Assembly: GCF_030151085.1 (NCBI RefSeq)
Contig: NZ_JASLER010000060.1
Location: forward strand, 48,895-112,894
DNA length: 64,000 nucleotides
Reading direction: 5' to 3'
Origin: Bacteroides sp.
Lineage (GTDB): Bacteria; Bacteroidota; Bacteroidia; Bacteroidales; Bacteroidaceae
The notes under the pieces are model-generated. The model searched no databases, was not told the origin of the DNA, and saw only the letters and a list, made by a program, of their open reading frames with translations. Below, piece after piece: positions 61,417-64,000 of the stretch. The first letter of the stretch is position 1, and each line of letters starts with the position of its first letter. The position numbers and the translations under genes were made by a program.

Positions 61417-62637
61417 ATGAAGAAACAAATCTATCTATTACTCTCACTACTTTTTTGTTATACAACTTTCAGCTTGGCACAGACTCAAGATGAACAGAAA
61501 CTAAAAGATGAGTTCTACAAGACATTCAACAATCTTAGTAAAGAGAAAAAACAAGCGCTAAATGAAAAGAATTATACACAGGTAGAGAAATGCATTTGGG
61601 ATATTATCCACCATTATGAGCAACTACCGGAAGCTGTACAAAAAATGATAGGATTGAATTACGGATATTATTACTACGACGTGACTTGCTACCAAGCCTT
61701 ACAAGGAAAAAAGGAAGAAGCCTTAAAGCATTTTGAATTGGCTCAACAAAACGGATATAGTAACTATAACCATATATTGAAAGACACCGATCTGGACAAT
61801 CTACGCGAAGAAAAAAGATTTCAAGAAACATTAGCTAAAATCAGAGAAGAAGGTGATTATCTCTATATTTTGCAAAAGGCTCCGCAATACGTCAGAAGTG
61901 AAAAGAAAGACACATTACCCCATTTCACCTACATGAATCCAAATGACAGTAATTTGATACAAGTACGCCAATACTTCAAACTAGATAGCGTGGCAGGTAC
62001 AGGAGACGAAATTTCTAGAATAAAGAAACTGCTCACTTTTATACATGACAAAATCAAGCATGACGGACAACATTCCAACCCTAAACATCTTAACTCTATT
62101 GCTTTAGCAGAAGCCTGCAAAGATGGTTCACGAGGATTGAACTGCCGGGGACTTGCTACCGTATTAAATGAATGTTATCTTGCCATGGGCTTCAAAGCAC
62201 GCTTTGTAACTTGTATGCCTAAAAAATACATCAGCGATTGCCATGTCATCAATACTGTTTACTCCAACACTTTAAATAAGTGGATATGGGTAGACCCCAC
62301 CAACAATGCTTGGGTAATGGATGAAAACGGCACTCTGCTCAGTATAAAGGAAGTGCGTGAACGCTTATGCGACGGTCGCCCATTAGTACTGAACGAAGAA
62401 GCTAACTGGAATAATAAGGAGAAAACCTTGAAAGAGAATTATCTTGATAACTATATGAGCAAAAACTTATATTATATGAGTTGTACGCTACGTAGCGAAT
62501 TCGGCGCAGAAGACAAGAAATTCAACCCTGCCGACTATGCCGCACTCATGCCCAACGGTTATTATAATGATTTGGAGAAAGGTTCTTATATCATTAATGA
62601 TGATGAATGGTATTGGCAATCACCTTATCAAAAATAA
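61417..62637 (+). CDS. secreted transglutaminase-like protein with TPR-like N-terminus
   Basis: The 406-aa protein has a signal peptide (FSLA-QTQDE). A helical TPR-like segment (about 25-150) includes KKEEALKHFELAQQNGY. A transglutaminase-like core (about 200-320) has Cys in RGLNCRGLATVLNECY, His in DCHVINTVYS and Asp in WIWVDPTNN. The triad is intact. Family members act as cysteine peptidases or amidases, and the substrate is unknown. The gene is monocistronic, and the repeat array A5 begins at the first base after its stop codon. Confidence 0.87.
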   Translation: MKKQIYLLLSLLFCYTTFSLAQTQDEQKLKDEFYKTFNNLSKEKKQALNEKNYTQVEKCIWDIIHHYEQLPEAVQKMIGLNYGYYYYDVTCYQALQGKKEEALKHFELAQQNGYSNYNHILKDTDLDNLREEKRFQETLAKIREEGDYLYILQKAPQYVRSEKKDTLPHFTYMNPNDSNLIQVRQYFKLDSVAGTGDEISRIKKLLTFIHDKIKHDGQHSNPKHLNSIALAEACKDGSRGLNCRGLATVLNECYLAMGFKARFVTCMPKKYISDCHVINTVYSNTLNKWIWVDPTNNAWVMDENGTLLSIKEVRERLCDGRPLVLNEEANWNNKEKTLKENYLDNYMSKNLYYMSCTLRSEFGAEDKKFNPADYAALMPNGYYNDLEKGSYIINDDEWYWQSPYQK

Positions 62638-62747
62638 AAACAGATGATCTATTTACATAAAACAGATGATGCGTTTGAAGTAAACAGACTATCTATTTAA
62701 ACCAAACAGACCATCTGTTTCATACGAACAGATGGTCTGTTTTTTAT
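62638..62747. repeat. mini-palindrome array A5 (22-nt period, 5 units) ending in a terminator
   Basis: Five units start at 62638, 62660, 62682, 62704 and 62726, exactly 22 nt apart. The core AAACAGACCATCTGTTT has 6-nt arms, a 5-nt loop and a 5-nt spacer. The left arm (A/G)AACAG is invariant apart from its first base. Loops of units 4 and 5 (ACCAT and ATGGT) are reverse complements, so the last two units fold into a 15-bp stem followed by a T-run: a Rho-independent terminator built from array units. Confidence 0.92.
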
Positions 62748-62767
62748 CTTTAGAGATGCAGCATAAA

Positions 62768-63463
62768 CTAATCTCTACGTCCCATGAATATCATTATATA
62801 ATAGATCAGTGTTGCTAACGAACCTAGAGCAGCTACTACATACGTGTAAGCAGCAGAACGAAGAGCATCCTCAGCCGACTTATGATTGTATGAATTAGTG
62901 ATACCAGAACTACTCAACCATGAGAGCGCACGTTTACTGGCATCAATTTCTACCGGCAAAGTAACAAAACTGAATAGCGTGGTCAATGCAAACAAGATAA
63001 TACCAGCCAATAGCAATTGCGGAAAAGAATTCAGCAACAAGATGCCACCCAGCAATAACCAAGTCATCCATTGTGAAGCAAAAGATACTACCGGCACCAA
63101 TTTGCTACGCATTGTCAACGGAGCGTATGCACGAGCATGCTGTACAGCGTGTCCACATTCATGAGCGGCCACTGCGGCAGCCATAATGCTATTGCCTTCG
63201 TATACGCCTTCACTCAAATTCACTGTCTTATTGGCAGGGTTATAGTGGTCTGTCAGATGTCCCGGTGTATGCGTCACGGTAACATCATAGATACCGTTAT
63301 CATGTAACATTTTCAACGCAACATCACGTCCCGTCATACCGTTGCCAGTAGGGATCTTAGAATATTTCTTAAACTTGCGTTGGAGGTTCATCTGGACCAG
63401 CCAACTCACCAAAGCGATGCCAATAAAGAGAATCCATTGTATTCCTATCATTCCTGTTCCCAT
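62768..63463 (-). CDS. zinc-dependent membrane protease, YugP-like
   Basis: About 231 aa. It has an N-terminal helix (IQWILFIGIALVSWLV), a zinc site HECGHAVQH (HExxH) in VAAHECGHAVQHARAYAP, and then three further membrane helices, the layout of the neutral zinc metallopeptidase_2 (YugP) family. Both His and the Glu are present. It is probably an inner-membrane quality-control protease. The start at 63463 (MGTGMIGIQW) puts the first helix at the N-terminus; the longer reading from 63541 lacks support. Confidence 0.9.
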   Translation of the reverse strand: MGTGMIGIQWILFIGIALVSWLVQMNLQRKFKKYSKIPTGNGMTGRDVALKMLHDNGIYDVTVTHTPGHLTDHYNPANKTVNLSEGVYEGNSIMAAAVAAHECGHAVQHARAYAPLTMRSKLVPVVSFASQWMTWLLLGGILLLNSFPQLLLAGIILFALTTLFSFVTLPVEIDASKRALSWLSSSGITNSYNHKSAEDALRSAAYTYVVAALGSLATLIYYIMIFMGRRD

Positions 63464-63529
63464 TTTCTTTTTTCTTTTTAGTAAATAATTAGTCGTTTCT
63501 AGTTGTAGAACAAATTGTTTGCCAAAAAT

Positions 63530-63564
63530 AAAAGGAAACAAGGAACATTGCCCTCGTTTCCCTT
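63530..63564 (-). terminator. terminator of the fucosidase gene
   Basis: AAGGAAAC-AAGG pairs with CCTC-GTTTCCCTT with small bulges. On the minus strand it is followed by a T-rich run. Confidence 0.6.
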
Positions 63565-63589
63565 ATCTTTTAGGAAGAATTAGCTAAAA

Positions 63590-64000
63590 TCAATAAATTT
63601 CCAGTTCAACAACTTTGTCTATATCTGTCGGAATTTCTGAAAGATACAGCATGATGCCTCCTTCACATTTTTGAGTTCTCAAAGGCAGGCGGTCTGCATA
63701 GCTAACAACTTTCTTCACTTTCTTCTCTTTGAGAGGCAAAAAAAGTGCTTTATCTTGCAAATCCAGAATATGAACATACAATTTATTTCCCTTCTGCGTA
63801 GTGACTCCCCACGGATGCGGAGCAATACAACCACCACGGGTTCCGTAAATAGTTTCACCATAGATTTTCATCCAATCTCCCACTTCCGCAAGGCGCGCCA
63901 CAGCAACTGCCGGCAGTTCACCATCGGGCTGAGGACCGATATTCATCAGTAGATTGGCATCTTTTCCGGCAGCATTCACCAGGTACTGTATTAAAGTTTT
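63590..64000 (-). CDS. GH29 alpha-L-fucosidase, C-terminal part (cut by window edge)
   Basis: 136 residues are visible and the gene runs off the right edge with no start seen. The segment LVNAAGKDANLLMNIGPQPDGELP and then LAEVGDWMKIYGETIYGTRGG is the characteristic end of the GH29 catalytic barrel. A short C-terminal beta-sandwich (KLYVHILDLQD ... VVELEIY) follows. It removes alpha-L-fucose from glycans, probably host mucin or milk oligosaccharides. The catalytic residues lie outside the window. Confidence 0.9.
   Translation of the reverse strand, partial: KTLIQYLVNAAGKDANLLMNIGPQPDGELPAVAVARLAEVGDWMKIYGETIYGTRGGCIAPHPWGVTTQKGNKLYVHILDLQDKALFLPLKEKKVKKVVSYADRLPLRTQKCEGGIMLYLSEIPTDIDKVVELEIY

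Overview
The window looks like chromosomal DNA of a gut Bacteroides species (Bacteroidales). Evidence: a SusC/SusD pair in a polysaccharide utilisation locus (PUL), a one-protein hybrid two-component regulator (HTCS), a pyruvate:ferredoxin oxidoreductase, many signal-peptide hydrolases, and repeated -7 boxes of the Bacteroides type TAnnTTTG just upstream of starts. No tRNA, rRNA, prophage, insertion sequence or CRISPR array was found. The genes at both ends run off the window.

Layout. 1-9.4 kb: 5' part of a TPR sensor-like gene, uvrA, a three-gene operon (cstA, small membrane protein, beta-barrel protein), a GHL10-type glycosidase and an ATP-grasp protein. 9.5-18.4 kb: an AAA-type ATPase with an altered Walker B, nifJ (PFOR), a small PAS protein, a tricorn-like S41 protease, a 63-aa membrane protein. 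18.4-38.5 kb: a fructan-type PUL. Its HTCS has a sugar-binding-protein-like sensor, as in the fructose-sensing BT1754 of B. thetaiotaomicron. It is separated from the structural genes by a catalytically dead beta-lactamase-like protein and a MerR/GyrI-like regulator. The PUL runs on the minus strand: susC, susD, divergent GH32, GH32, GH172 (DUF2961, frameshifted), then from a second promoter GH32, MFS sugar permease and a PfkB fructokinase. Together these should bind and import fructans, cut them to fructose in the periplasm, carry fructose inward and phosphorylate it. 38.9-47.3 kb: patatin-like lipase, bleomycin-hydrolase-like peptidase, an etfB-etfA-TonB-like-acyl-CoA dehydrogenase operon, and cbpA/cbpM chaperones. 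47.6-64 kb: a GH9-NodB fusion, threonine aldolase, a small winged-helix protein, a scarred locus with a 118-nt palindromic element, groES-groEL, a bile-acid-symporter-family transporter, a pseudo-kinase/kinase pair, a 52-aa membrane protein, hisS, a transglutaminase-like protein, a zinc protease and the 3' end of an alpha-L-fucosidase.

The most unusual signal is not a gene. Five gaps (about 7.97, 25.13, 41.14, 50.31 and 62.64 kb) each hold a short tandem array of 3-5 units with a strict 22-nt period (23 nt in one). In each array the unit is a mini-palindrome (arms of 4-6 nt, loop of 5-9 nt) plus a variable 3-5 nt spacer. The sequence differs completely from locus to locus, but the dimensions stay the same. 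I know of no name for this family. It is the best candidate here for an undescribed system.
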